Below, piece after piece: positions 9,480 to 21,400 of a stretch of DNA of 64,000 nucleotides. The notes beneath the pieces were generated by a model. It did not search any database. It was not told the origin of the DNA and saw only the letters and a list, made by a program, of their open reading frames with translations. Source of the DNA: Sphagnum compactum (taxonomy: Eukaryota; Bryophyta; Sphagnopsida; Sphagnales); contig OZ234497.1 of NCBI GenBank assembly GCA_965153455.1, forward strand, positions 15,238,302 to 15,302,301, given 5' to 3'. The position numbers were made by a program, and so were the translations under genes. Within the stretch, counting starts at the first letter, position 1. Each line of letters opens with the position of its first letter.

Positions 9480-11824
9480 ATTTTTGTCTAATTTACTAAG
9501 GAAAAGACATCAAAGTTGGGGTGGGGGTTTTTTGCTTTGTATTTTTGCCCTTTCCAAAAAGAAAAGGGAAAAAGAAAAGGGCACCCCAAAAAAAAAAAAA
9601 AGGGAGGAGGAAGAGGAAAGGGGAAGAGTGGGAGGGAGGAATGTTTGGATTGTGGAGAGTCTAAAGTCCCTACTTTCCTTCCTTGACTTATGACTTTAGA
9701 CTCAAACAACAACCATAAGTTTATGACCAAAGGGTAGAGACCGAATGGTTGCTCTTGAATTCCAAAGTCACGAGTCTAGTCAATTGATGAAGAACAACCA
9801 ATTCAAAGTTGTGAAAAAAAAAGTAGTCTTGAAAGCAACAATTTGTGAGTTCTTGGGTAGACTTAATTACTTTACCAAAACATAAAAGGCATATTAAACT
9901 TCACGAAATTAATTTGAAGGCTTCATGTGTTGACTCTTGAGAACTTGAAGTGAACATTTTAAAACTAAATTGGGTGGAATGTAAACTTTTAAGTGTCGTG
10001 GGAGGAAAAAAAAAAACAAAATAAAATAAAATTGGTTGTTGGGCTTGTTGTGATTGCCCCTTTGTTCATGCATTTGTGGAGGAGGACATGGGTTTAGGGT
10101 GGGTAGGTGAGGTTTGTTGTCATGGAGAAAATTAGCAATTTTATTCATACTTATCAAAAGTGTTTTTAGAATCTTGAATGGAATATGCGACATCGGTCGA
10201 CCTTTTATGAAGTTTGGCATAATTTGACCTTCAACGTTTTTCTTTGTTTTTTCCCTCTCCTCGTTTTTCTCTTTTCAATGGATGGCATACATAAATTAGG
10301 GTTCATCAAAGAATCACAAGGGAATGTATATATATGTCATGACCACACACACGAGTCAAAAGCTAAAACGTTGAGGAGTACGGGCAATTGTTTGCTTTCC
10401 ATTTACGTGAGAAAAAGTGAAAGAGTACTATGAACATCTTTCTATTATGTTTTGTTTTAGCTATTCATGTTTAGAGTTACCACAAAGCTCTATTAACTAA
10501 CTAGCATTGACCAAATGCATGACCAAATGCAAGAGTTGTGAAAGCAAACTTTAAAGAATCATAAAGTGGCACTTATCATTTTAAAAATTGAAACATGTGT
10601 TTTCTTAAGATTTTTAAAAAATAATTCCTTACATATGAAATGTTTCAAAGGTTCCTAAAATTGATTATGTACACATTTTCAACCCAATAAAAGTTCTTCT
10701 ACCGAAAGGCCCTATTCATGTAACAAGAAACAAGGCACCAATTTATCAGTTTTCCATTAGATTGTGGGGATCACGACATATTTTGTGTAATGAAAATCAC
10801 ATTAGCTGATGTAAACAAACCTTAAGAGCAGCTTTCCATTAGCAAGATATTGTTCCAGTTCGGACTGGTCTAGTTGTGACCTCAAATTCCTTTTGTAGCT
10901 TTACACGAGCTTTTTATTGTGACTTAGTAACAAAAACAAGTTTTTCAATGAGAATACATAGGGGAACACAGTGCAACAACATGACTTAGATATTGTTTCT
11001 TCAAGAGAATGTGTAGTATTGCTCTTGTTCTGTAGGTCATTAGATTTTGTCTTTGGAAATAAATTTACATACCTTACCCTATGGGTAGTTACGTCATTAA
11101 ATAATCCTCAAAATAATGAAATGAAATTTTGTGAAAATATGAAATTAACATGTTGAAAATCATCATAATAATCATAGGTTACACTTTGAATAATTTCACT
11201 ACTCATATGACAATATTATAGTAGACAATGGGAAAACATATAATTTCAAAATTTTAAAAACGAATCCAGTTTTTGAAAAAAAAAATTATTCGTTTTGTCA
11301 ATGTGGAAATTGGCCCTAGGCTCTAGTAGCGGTGCTTTGTTTCAGTATCAAAGATGGAATGTCATTTTTGTCGTGTCATTGAGCATTTTATGTGGGGGCA
11401 ATAACATTGTTGGCTCATGTGTTTCCTTTTTTTTCTTTTTTCTTTTGTGACGATTTAGTTTCCAATTTGCTTTTCAATGTGATGGACAGTTGTAACAAAA
11501 TGCATTTCATGCGATGTCTTGACAAAACTTTAACCTTTCAGACACTAATGCGATGATCAAAACATATTAAATTAACAAAAATGAAAGAAAATTTTGAACT
11601 TGTTATGGGCAATCCAAACTCACAATTCTTTTTTAATGTAACATCACATTTCAAACAATGCACCCCCAATCCATATTCTTCAATTTTATGTTGCATAGTG
11701 ACACTCACAGCAAAGGGTCCAAAGTTTAAAGGTCCAAAGTTTGTTTTGAAATTCTCCTTTCACAAATTACAATAATTTTTTTTAAAAATTCCTCACATCA
11801 TTTAAACCTTGGGTGAATCACACA
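9480..11824. other. Intergenic AT-rich DNA
   Basis: Contains low-complexity purine tracts (about 9557-9650) and homopolymer A/T runs. Short open frames here have no domain, no consistent splice structure and strong composition bias. I see no gene. Confidence 0.5.
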
Positions 11825-12050
11825 CTTAGGCCCACTTTACAATAGGAGTCAAGGCAAGGTTGAACTCAAATCAAACATTCCTATTGGTGCAGTCATTAAA
11901 ATCAGCACCAAGGGCTTTACACTAGTAGTCAAGGCTAAAAAAACAAATTTTTTTAATCTACCATTTTAGGGCCTTGACTTGGGCTCAAGGCAAAAAAAAA
12001 ACCCATCAGCTTGAAAGGCCAATTTGCAACCCTTGGGGCCAATTTTGTTG
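11825..12050. repeat. MITE-like repeat, diverged copy 1
   Basis: Shares ordered blocks with the element at 55735-55993: CTTAGG-CCC-ACT near the start, CATTCCTATTGGTGCA, AAATCAGCNCCAAG, and GCCAATTTGCAACCCNTTGG followed by GGCCAAT. Here the text is interrupted by extra GTAGTCAAGGC motifs. Its right terminus is not clear. Confidence 0.55.
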
Positions 12051-13079
12051 CAATAAAATATTGTTGTTTTGATGAAATTCACATCGTAAGATCAAAGTAA
12101 ACCCTAAATCAAAGTTTATATCTTCATTTCATCTTTCTTCATTTTTTCCTCTTCTTGTTGGGCTTATGTGTTTGTTTGTGATAGATGAAAAGAGATTTTA
12201 ACTTTTCTTAAAACACAAGAACTACAAGAATTTTCTAGTTGTGTTCATTCACGATGGTTTCATTTTTAAGGTTAAGCTTGAGAATGGAAGCAAAGATGAG
12301 AAGAAAATGCTACCAAGAAAGAAAGAAATTTATTTTATTTCACTAACTTGTGATATCTCAACACCCATCAAATAGAAAGCATCATAAAGAGCTTCTTCAT
12401 TGGGGAGGAGGGAGAAAGAAAATCTCAAATTCTTGCTACTTTTCGCAAATGATGAGTGGGTTTTGCTTTTGTCTTCAATCAATGCACGCACAAACACGTT
12501 TATAAAAGAGTTGCCTCGAATTTTTTTTTGAAAAAACAAAATGCAATGCTTGATTGGAGTGCTACTACTACAAGGAGTGTCTTAAGTGCAGTTATAGAAT
12601 GAAGCGTGTGTGTTGCAACAAAAGTTCAGCAAGAAAAAATGTGCTCAAAGTTACAACCTGTCTGCATCACAGACTTTAGATACGAGACAACAACAAAAGA
12701 AAAAAAAATAGAACGAATAATTCTTTGTGATGAATCTTTGCACTAGTGTTGCTGGTAACTTCGAATTGCAACAAACAATAATCAAAGACCCAAAAAAAAA
12801 TTTAGTGATGCAATGATCGAGTAAGTTGTGTGTCCAAAACAATACCACTAAATTATGTGGGAGGAGAGGTAGGAGTAACAATGATGGTGGCTTAAGTACC
12901 GAAATAAGGAAAAGAACACATGAAAAATGCGTAAGTGAGAGGAAAGAAATGGAAGGTAGAATGGAACATTTTGGGCTCAACACCATCTAAGCATTTGAAT
13001 GGAATGTTGTAGATTATTTCAAAATAATAATTACTATTATATTTTAAATAATTAAATATTGGGACATGTGGGCAACACA
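12051..13079. other. Intergenic, possible interior of a small CACTA-like element
   Basis: No gene is recognised. The text CTACTACTACAAGGAGTG near 12562 could be a decayed left terminus of the element whose right end is at 13309, but the match is weak. The minus-strand frames at 12330-12539 and 12651-12986 look random. Confidence 0.3.
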
Positions 13080-13309
13080 TCATTTGCCCTCAATTGTGAC
13101 CAAAATAGTTGCATTTTAGTCGCATGTGACAATATGTAGACAATGGAGTCAAAGGATGAACTTGTATTTGTTGACTTTTTCTTTCATTCAATATCCTTTG
13201 TCATTTGCGACTTGTTTAAAGCAACTAAGGATATTTTACTTGCAAATGTTGATTGCAATTAAAATGTAGTTGCAGAAACTACTCAAAAATACCTATTTTT
13301 CTTCTAGTG
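13080..13309. mobile_element. CACTA-like transposon terminus (right end)
   Basis: Ends in CTTCTAGTG, which reads CACTAGAAGAAAAATAGG on the minus strand, the form of plant CACTA-element termini. The sequence inside carries subterminal GTCGCATGTGAC and TTTGCGACTTG motifs, typical short repeats near such ends. No complete partner end was found. The superfamily call is by pattern only. Confidence 0.5.
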
Positions 13310-13429
13310 AAAATGCATAGGTTGCATTGGGCATTTTGTTCTCGTGTGTTGCTTGGCAACCTTCTTATCTCATTCAGACAATACCTCCTTCTTTCTTATT
13401 TCTTTTGGTGAATTTTGACAAGAGTTATG

Positions 13430-14664
13430 TTGGTATGTGAGAACATTATGGGTCTAAGGTTATGGGAGTTTATTTAGGGCCCCTTAGCGAGGCATCAAGC
13501 TCAACTACTAATCTCTTCTAGTGGTATAGGCCTTTTATCTATGGAAATTGTGCCCCATCTATTTTTCTAATGAGTAGGGATGTAATGGTTTTGTATGTGT
13601 GCTTCAGGTTTCATATTTTGGATAGACTTGTTTTGAGGAGTATGTTTCTCAAGTTAAAAGGGGCCCACACCTCCTTCAGTTATGCCTTTGTGTAACTCGA
13701 TATAACCTTCCTTTCACAGCTAAAGAGATGCACCTTTTTAAAAAAAAATTGGCAATTACTAATGCCCCAAGTTTGTAGGCATTTTTAATGGACATCGATC
13801 ATGACACATATTTTATGTATATCTTAGAAGATGATTCCATTTCCTTAGCATTTAAAGCCTACATTCGCTCTTGTTCAGGGAAGGGGTGGGGGGCTATGGT
13901 TAATTGTTACACCATCTATCCATTCGTCCTTTGCACATTCTACTTTCACCTTAACGTTACATTTTCATCTTAGGACATCTAATCTTTTCATGTGTGAGTG
14001 TGGACATGGTTTTAAACACATATGGCACACATTTAGCACATTGTCTGTTCAAAGGTCAATAGATAGCCACACATGATGCCATCAAAGACGTCATGTATGC
14101 CCTCACTCAAAAAAGTGGGCACGCTATATGGAGAAAGCAATGTTATGCCCTTACGTCAAGAGTTTCATTATGAGTCAATCTTTACATGACTTGTGAAGAC
14201 AAGGTCTTTGTTGTCAATGTGGTGGTTATTAACCCAACACGGGAGACGGTGGCTACGAGTGTCATTAGTTGATTAGTAGGTGCAGTTGCAAAAACTTAAC
14301 ACCATTACTAAGATCCATAAGTATAGAGGGCTTCATAAGTGGCACCATTTTATTCCAATGGCCATGGAGGTGCACAGTGCACCTAGGCATGATATGGATA
14401 ATTTCATTAAGGAGTGTGTTCGTTTTTTCCATGATAGACAATCAACAGGTCATTTATCCTTGTCTTTTTTACATTCAATTTTTCAAGCAATGTGTTAATA
14501 TTGTTCTTCAATGTGCTTTAACCTTTATAATAGAAAGGAAGATTGTGTTGGTAGGAAATGCTTGTTTTAGACCTGTTATTACTATTAAATTTCATGATTT
14601 GCATGCATGCGACATAATTAAAAAGCTTGTGGGTGAGATATATCTTCCTAACACGAAGGATTAG
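13430..14664 (+). pseudogene. Broken retroelement ORF, reverse-transcriptase C-terminal region
   Basis: Several frames read through protein-like text interrupted by stops and frameshifts. These include YFMYILEDDSISLAFKAYIRS (13805-13867), a zinc-finger-like CECGHGF segment (about 13990), HDAIKDVMYALTQKSGHAIW (about 14065-14125), YMTCEDKVFVVNVVVINPTR (about 14190-14250), IHKYRGLHKWHHFIPMAMEV (14310-14370) and SLSFLHSIFQ. A Cys/His cluster followed by a D...V-V-x-DPTR pattern resembles the C-terminal module of a retroelement polyprotein repeated in plant genomes, possibly nuclease-like. I see no intact frame and no reverse-transcriptase catalytic motif, so only the 3' part survives. The exact retroelement class is uncertain. 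Confidence 0.6.
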
Positions 14665-15570
14665 CTCTCTCCTTCTTTGGTTTTTGTGGGTTGCACGTCT
14701 TTTGGCCTTTCTTTTACCTTCCCTTTTGTCTTCCTTGTGATTGTTCGACCATCAATTTTTTTTGGATTTTTTGTCGAAAAAAAACAAATGAAAACATACG
14801 AGAGGTTGAAACTTTTATCCTTATTTTTTGACCTTAATGATTTTACACATGAATTTCATTGGCCCCAAACAAATAATATTTTATTATTAAATTAATGCCA
14901 AACAATGAGCCAAAGAGTGCTCAATTTTTTCGTTCTCAGGTTCGAGATCTTTTGGCCTTGACTCTAGTCAAAAGTGGGCACATATTGGTACCATGCTAAC
15001 AGCTTAAAAACCTTTTTTTTTGTTTTTGGGCTACTTTTAAACATTATGAATATTCAATTGTTAAACTAAATCAAGACATCTAATTCAAATTTAACATTTC
15101 TCTAGTTGATGTAGCCTCTAAGAGGCCTCCCTCAAGAAGTTGAAAGTACCAAGTACCAAAAAAGTGTTGACTCACCTTGACCCCTCATTTAGTGACATGG
15201 GTACATTATTATTATTATTTTTAAAACAATTTTATTTTCTTATTTGCTTTTCCATGTGATGGAAAAAAATCTAATTGCATTTCTTGGGATGGGAAATTTT
15301 CTTTTTGACTTTTTTTGCCCCCCCCCCCCCCTTTCCAAAGTGCTTGTGACAAATTGAGAAAAGAAACCTTGGATGGAAAGCTGTTGTTTCATCCAAAACT
15401 GGGGCTACAGACTACTAACAGACCTCCAATGGAAAGCTGGCCTAAGTACTTACAAAACCGCCTCTCCCCTGGCCCCCAATAAAAGACCTCCTTCCAACTA
15501 CTACATCTTTTGCATCTCTTTATAGACAGCTCACAAAAGTGACTGCAAAAAAGTGGTCAATTACTAAAGC
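14665..15570. other. Intergenic, includes a 14-base C run
   Basis: No gene is seen. A pure run of 14 C at 15318-15331 follows a T-rich run, a likely replication-slippage site. The rest is AT-rich, unremarkable DNA. Confidence 0.5.
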
Positions 15571-15574
15571 TTCA

Positions 15575-15955
15575 CCATAAGTGGCCTCTGACTTTGTGGA
15601 TTTCTTGGGGGCACAACTCAGCTATATTAAAAAGCCCCAAAAGTGGCCTCTAGGCTCTGACCATGCCACTTTCTGGGCCACTCACCAAACAAAAAAATCC
15701 CTATTGGCTCTGTGTGTGACTTTGAATTTTCTCAAGCCACCACCACCCACGGACCACCAGATGACTAAAGCCACCAAAGTGGCGTCTGACCGTTAGGCCA
15801 CCCACCGGCTTTGAAGCCCCATAAGTGGCCTCTAACCGTGCATTTTCTTGACCCACCCACCAGCTTTGAAGCCCCATAAGTGGCCTCTGACCGTTGCATT
15901 TTCTTGACCCACCCACCAGATTTGAAGCCCCATAAGTGGCCTCTAAAACCATGGA
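15575..15955 (+). repeat. Minisatellite with AAGTGGCCTCTNACC core
   Basis: The core AAGTGGCCTCT or a near match recurs at least six times. The last three units, from about 15795, are regular at about 56 bp and read GAAGCCCCATAAGTGGCCTC, CATTTTCTTGACCCACCCAC, CAG. Earlier units are more decayed. Minus-strand frames over this block are repetitive by-products. Confidence 0.75.
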
Positions 15956-16099
15956 TCCTCTCTTTTTTATTCCCATGATACCCCGCAAGTACCTTCTGGA
16001 TATTTCCAGGTATCATGTTGGTTAATAAATTTTTAAAAATTGGTGGACCTCTTGAAAACCCCCCCCCAAAAAAAAAAACAAGGGGTGTGCCATTTACAT

Positions 16100-16345
16100 T
16101 AAAAAGTATCTTAAGGCAACAAAAGAAGAATTATGGAAACTCAAATATTTCACCATGCAAAATTATATCTAATATTGAAAAAAATTCCTTTAAAAGAAAC
16201 CAAAATCCTTCAAGATATTATAATTAATCTCAAGTTTCAACACAAGCCAAAATATCATCTTTCAAAAATCCTCATATGAAAATAGACCTATTATTACCTA
16301 GGGGGGCCCAAATCCCTTAAGCTACTATATTATAAGTTGGGGATA
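16100..16345 (+). repeat. Dispersed duplication, copy A
   Basis: Shares long near-identical stretches with 17365-17600, including AAATCCTTCAAGATATTATA, CTCAAGTTTCAACACAAG, ATCATCTTTCAAAAATCCTC, AATAGACCTATTA, and CCCTTAAGCTACTATAT. Spacing between copies is about 1.3 kb in the same orientation. Confidence 0.75.
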
Positions 16346-17097
16346 CTTACTCATGCTTCTATTAATTAGTGAGGGGTGCACCCACAGTAGTTTTTTTTCC
16401 CCCAAAAAAAGAGCCATTTGAATGGCTCATCGCCAATATTTTTGTTATGTGGGGGCACTCCCCCCACATACAAGGTTAAAATATGTTTCCCTCCTCAAAC
16501 TTTGTCATGCTTCCTTTCTCCAACCTCCCCTCACCCCTTCCCTTCTTACAACTTATATACATGGAAGTTGAACCATGGACAAAACAATATGGAATTGAAA
16601 ACAAGGATGCTATTGGGAATGTTTGGGGAACACAAATTGAGAAATTGGGGAACATTTTGGGAACTTGATGGGAACATGTTGAGAACATGATGGAACAAAG
16701 CCCCCCAAAAAAATCAAAAAATCATCCCCTCACTCCCTGCCAAAAACCATAAATAAAAAATATATTTCCAAAACCATTTTTGGCCTGGGCTAATAATACC
16801 CACCCCGGAACCATTGTAAACTGGGGGTACTTATCAATACACTAAAAACCCTAACCCTTGTCTGTATAGCAGATAGGGTTAAAATTTGTTTCAGACTGCA
16901 CACATTTTCTTGTCCAATGTCAGACTTTTCAGGCTTTACATAAGAAGGGTTACAGACCACCTAATTTTATTGGCTAGAAATAGACCACAGTTGCTATTAT
17001 CTTCAAGAAAGTTCGATTCAACCACAACTCCCTTCATGTTTAAACATGTTGCGTTCATTAACATGAACAATGCAACCCATGAAGAAGGTATTCAAAA
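16346..17097. other. Spacer between duplicated blocks
   Basis: Contains a small GGGAACAT-type repeat near 16620-16690 and T/C-rich tracts. No gene is recognised; the frames at 16418-16690 have no domain. Confidence 0.4.
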
Positions 17098-17106
17098 GTC
17101 CAACAA

Positions 17107-17214
17107 CAACAACAACCAACAAACGAGCTTTGCACTAACCCAAGGTATTCTAAAATCCACCAACAACAACCAACAAACGAGCTTTGCACTAACCCAAGGT
17201 ATTCTAAAATCCAC
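17107..17214 (+). repeat. Perfect 54-bp tandem duplication
   Basis: The 54-bp unit 17107-17160 (begins CAACAACAACCAACAAACGA, ends CTAAAATCCAC) is repeated base for base at 17161-17214. A degenerate third unit follows, with AAGGTATTCAAAAATC near 17240. Confidence 0.9.
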
Positions 17215-17364
17215 CTAGAATAATAACTAATGGGCCAACTAAGGTATTCAAAAATCAGATCACAATGACAACCAACAGACCAACAAAGGTAGGCTAATAT
17301 CCAAAAACCCCACTACAATCATAACAAGGGTTGTGTCACACTGTGTGTAGCCTTGCCATTTTTA

Positions 17365-17600
17365 CATGAAAAAAGTATCTTAAAGCAAAAGAAGAATTAT
17401 GAAAACTCACCATGCATATATATAATCTTCAAGACACTTCTCTAAAAAAATAAATCAAAATCCTTCAAGATATTATAACTATATAACTAATCTCAAGTTT
17501 CAACACAAGACAAAATATCATCTTTCAAAAATCCTCCTACAAAAATAGACCTATTACCTAGGGGCCAAAATCCCTTAAGCTACTATATATACTCTATAAT
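17365..17600 (+). repeat. Dispersed duplication, copy B
   Basis: Partner of 16100-16345 in the same orientation. It has small indels and an inserted ACTATATAACTA segment near 17480. The interval between copies contains the 54-bp tandem duplication. Confidence 0.75.
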
Positions 17601-18102
17601 GAATCCAAACACAAAATCCTTGCCTTGGTAGGCAAGGCTAATAAAACCAACCCAAATGGCTAATCTCTATACACAAGCCCCTTTAATTGCCCATGTTGAA
17701 AAAGTGCATAGAATAAACCATAACATACACCCCTAAAACCAACCCAAAAAAACCAAAAAACAAAAAAACAAAAAGAAATAAAACTTGAAAGAAACCAGCA
17801 TCCCCCACCCCAGCAAAACCGAAATACAACAGCCACTCATCTTACACACGTGGCACAGCCTACACTGTCGGATATTGAGTAGAAATAGACCCTGCACTTT
17901 TAAGTAATTAAAATTGTGCCGTGGAATAACCACCGTCCACCGTTCTTAGATGTGGTTTTACGGAAACGTAATTCACAACGTAGGATGAGTTTTAAGGACA
18001 AAAGAAATAAAAAATTGGAAGGTGGGGGATTCCATTGGGGAAGGGGAAATTTCCTGGTCGACCCCATTGACTGAGTATTTGTTTACTTTACTCTACTTAC
18101 TT

Positions 18103-18131
18103 ACTTTAGTTAGTTACTTACTAACTAAAGT
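18103..18131. repeat. Perfect 12-bp hairpin
   Basis: Arms ACTTTAGTTAGT and ACTAACTAAAGT are exact complements around a 5-base loop (TACTT). It sits in a stretch of TTAC/TTAG repeats. Confidence 0.7.
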
Positions 18132-18259
18132 TAACTACAGTTTCACCAACCGGTCCTGGTCGTTCGGATGACCGTACCGATGAAAAGTACAATTCGTAGG
18201 TACCTAGGTATCTACCTATACATATAGCGACTTCACTTTTTTCAGCTAGAAGTTTTGAC

Positions 18260-18277
18260 ATCGTAGGTACCTACGAT
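18260..18277. repeat. Perfect 18-bp palindrome
   Basis: ATCGTAGGTACCTACGAT is its own reverse complement. A related TTCGTAGGTACCTAGGTA lies about 65 bases upstream. Confidence 0.75.
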
Positions 18278-18479
18278 CGATGTTGATGCAATAGAAATGG
18301 GTTGGTGGCGGATCTCTCGAGGCCTCTCTGCCAACGTTTCTGTTCGGTGCGAAATTTCACCAAAATGCGAAAAAGAAAAATAAAAGGGAAATATCGTGTC
18401 ACAATGTTTCTCGTTTTTTTTTCTGAAAAGAAATCGCCAATTTGAAAAAAACAAATTGAGAAAAAATTCACCAAATTTG

Positions 18480-21400
18480 TTTTCTGATTTTAGTTTGGTA
18501 ACATTTTTTAAACTAGTTTTTTAAAAAAAACTATTTAGACAAATTTTAAAAATGTGTTGCCATTTAATGTTACATCCCTCTTGGGATGATAGCCCAAACT
18601 GAACAAGAAAACATCATTGCTCCCAGCCGTGGGGGGTCAATGCTACGAATTAGCATAAGGGCTAAAGTTTTTGTTTTTGGGGGCCAAAATTCATCAAAAT
18701 GAAAAAATATATAAAAAAAATTGAAATGGAATATTTTGTCACAATAGTCCCATTATTTATGGAAATGTTTTTGCCAAATTTCCTCAAAACATGAATTTTT
18801 TGGGTCACGTTTGGACTTTGATCTTAGTTCGGTGGCATTTTTTAGTTTTTAAAAATTATGTATACAAGTCCTAAAAACATGTCGCTAGGATCTTTACATG
18901 TCACTAGGTTTTCTTGGAGCCCGTGATTTTAAAGCCACTAGAATGGGATTTTTTTAATTTCAAGGAATTTTTTTATTTTCAAACATGAAGCTTATGTCTT
19001 GTGATTTTTTATTCTAAGCGAAAGGTTTTTCATTCCAAGCATGGGGGGTCTTTGACCTCTAGCATAAGCTTGAAATTCCAAGGTACGAGAAATGCCATCT
19101 TGCTTTTTGAAAATTCCCCAAAAAATATTTGCAAAAGTATGGATATATTTGACAATTGATTAAAAAAAAAGACAAAATTGAAATTTATACATGTGTAAAT
19201 AGTTGCTAAATGAATAGGCCCTTGATTACATGGTAATGTTTCATCATTATATTTACTAAATGTTTACCATTAGTGAATTTGTTAGCTTGAAATTCAACTC
19301 TTGGTGGGATGTGTGCATATACATTATCACAGTTATGAGTGTTAAAGAACAACTTATGTGCCATTTGAACCCAAGTTTGTGTTAGTAAACCACATGTCAA
19401 TGATAGGATCACATAGCCAAAACTAAATTCAAAAATCATGGCCATGCAATCGCACCCTCTACAAATGCTTCACCAAAAGCAAGTGATTGGATCATGCATA
19501 CATCCAATGATTGAATGCCTACATAGTTGTTGCATATTTTTCCACATTTATGTAGTTGCTATATTGGTACTATAGGTGGTTCATCGTTCTTTCAAAAACA
19601 TCGCCAAGTTGAAGACCTTGCTTTACATGCAACACATAAACCTTGGTTAATTCCACTTGCTTCATTCTTGCCAATTAAGTTCTCCGGCAAGAAAATTGTG
19701 AGATTGTGGAAGTTGCAATGATATTTTACAAAGGAAACTTCTTTTGAATCTCCTTTAGTGGAATATGGAAATAGGAATTCATTTGCAATTAGACAACGTC
19801 AATAGGGATTGTGCAAAGATGAACATGAAAAGCTTAGTTTTTCAAGTTAAAAGATCATTTTTTTCCCTTTAAGGATTGTGGGATGTTTGAATCAAGGTTA
19901 AAATCAATAAATGGTTGCATTCAACCCTTTTTAATGCATTTAATTCAGAGTTATTATGAACATGTTAATAATTCAATACATCTCACTCATAACAAAGTAA
20001 CATGCCAATAACCATGCATTTGTGACAAGCTACATTTTTATTAAAGAACTCCATGAATAACTATATTGTCATGTTCAAAGTACGTTCAAAGAATTTATCA
20101 TTTTGAAAATATAGACAACTTTCATTGAACTTTATGGTGAATAGTGCATACCTGTATAATTGCATTGCCATTGTGTAGCTTTAGCAATAAGATCTTTTAA
20201 CATTGACAAGGTGACATGAATCAACTTAACCTTTGAGCAAATTTACCTATATGAACACATGTCAATGTATCAATCAACCATAATCCGTACATGAAAGGAA
20301 CTTAGTTGGAGTTCACCCATATTTGTATTGAGTTTTTAAAAAAATGCATTTATGATTTCAACTATAGAAATGTTGGTCAATTAGCATACCTATGACTAAT
20401 ATTCAACACTTATTTGTCAAATGTTTATTTATTTTTAAAAGTGAGGTTTGGGAATCCCAAATAAAAATTTCAAGTTTTCAACAGTTGATAAATAAATATG
20501 CAAAATAAATCTTGTGTTGTGGATTTGTAATAATAACCCAATGATTTTCAAATTTCAACAATTTCAAAAAACATCAATATTTTTTAATTATTTTTCAGCT
20601 AAATTTTTACAAATTATTTTGTGCCAACCATCAATCATATGTACAATATCCATGTCAAGGGAATACAAAAAGACATCATATAATCCTTGCAAAAATACCA
20701 AATGTTCATTCGAAGGATCAAAATGTTAAATCACATCTACATTTTTTTAATTTTTGTTTCTTTCAACTCCAAGGTCTTAAACATCCATGTCAAATGCAAT
20801 AGTTCATTAATCATGGGGTAATACCTATCTTATGTTCAAAATCATTTACCATTTACATCAATGATGTTCCTTAATGAGTCAAATGTTTATACACTATCGA
20901 ACAAATATGCACTGCATTTTTCTAAGCACAAATCTTAGGAATTGGACATAATGTCATCTATCAATGTCACTCACAATTATTAAGTATATGTTTGGCAACA
21001 ACCACAAGTCTTACATGACACTTGTAGAATCAACCAACATAAATATATGATAATACATGAGAATATCATTTTTTAGCAACTAAATGTCTAATTGATACTT
21101 TGAAAATGATAATGAAACTGAGTACAAAACATGTGCATTTGCATCAATTAAATTAATGCACATTATTAACATCATTATTTTTTAAAACTTTTCAAATGAT
21201 TTAGCACTAAGATTTTTAGGAAATGTCATAGTAAACTAATTTTTCCACTTTGGTTTTTATTGTGCAATGCCAACTTTATTGGTTCAAAACATGAAAATGG
21301 GTTGAAAAATGCTTCAAATTATGACATTTTTTGCCATAATTTGGGTTTTCATGTTTCAAGCAATGTTGAACCCAAATTTTGGCAAACAAATGTTCTTTCA

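Noticed and set aside
8936-9491. Several overlapping plus-strand ORFs
   Set aside because: They are antisense to dPGM exon 1 and its GC-rich 5' region. They are rich in Arg/Ser/Pro and without domains.
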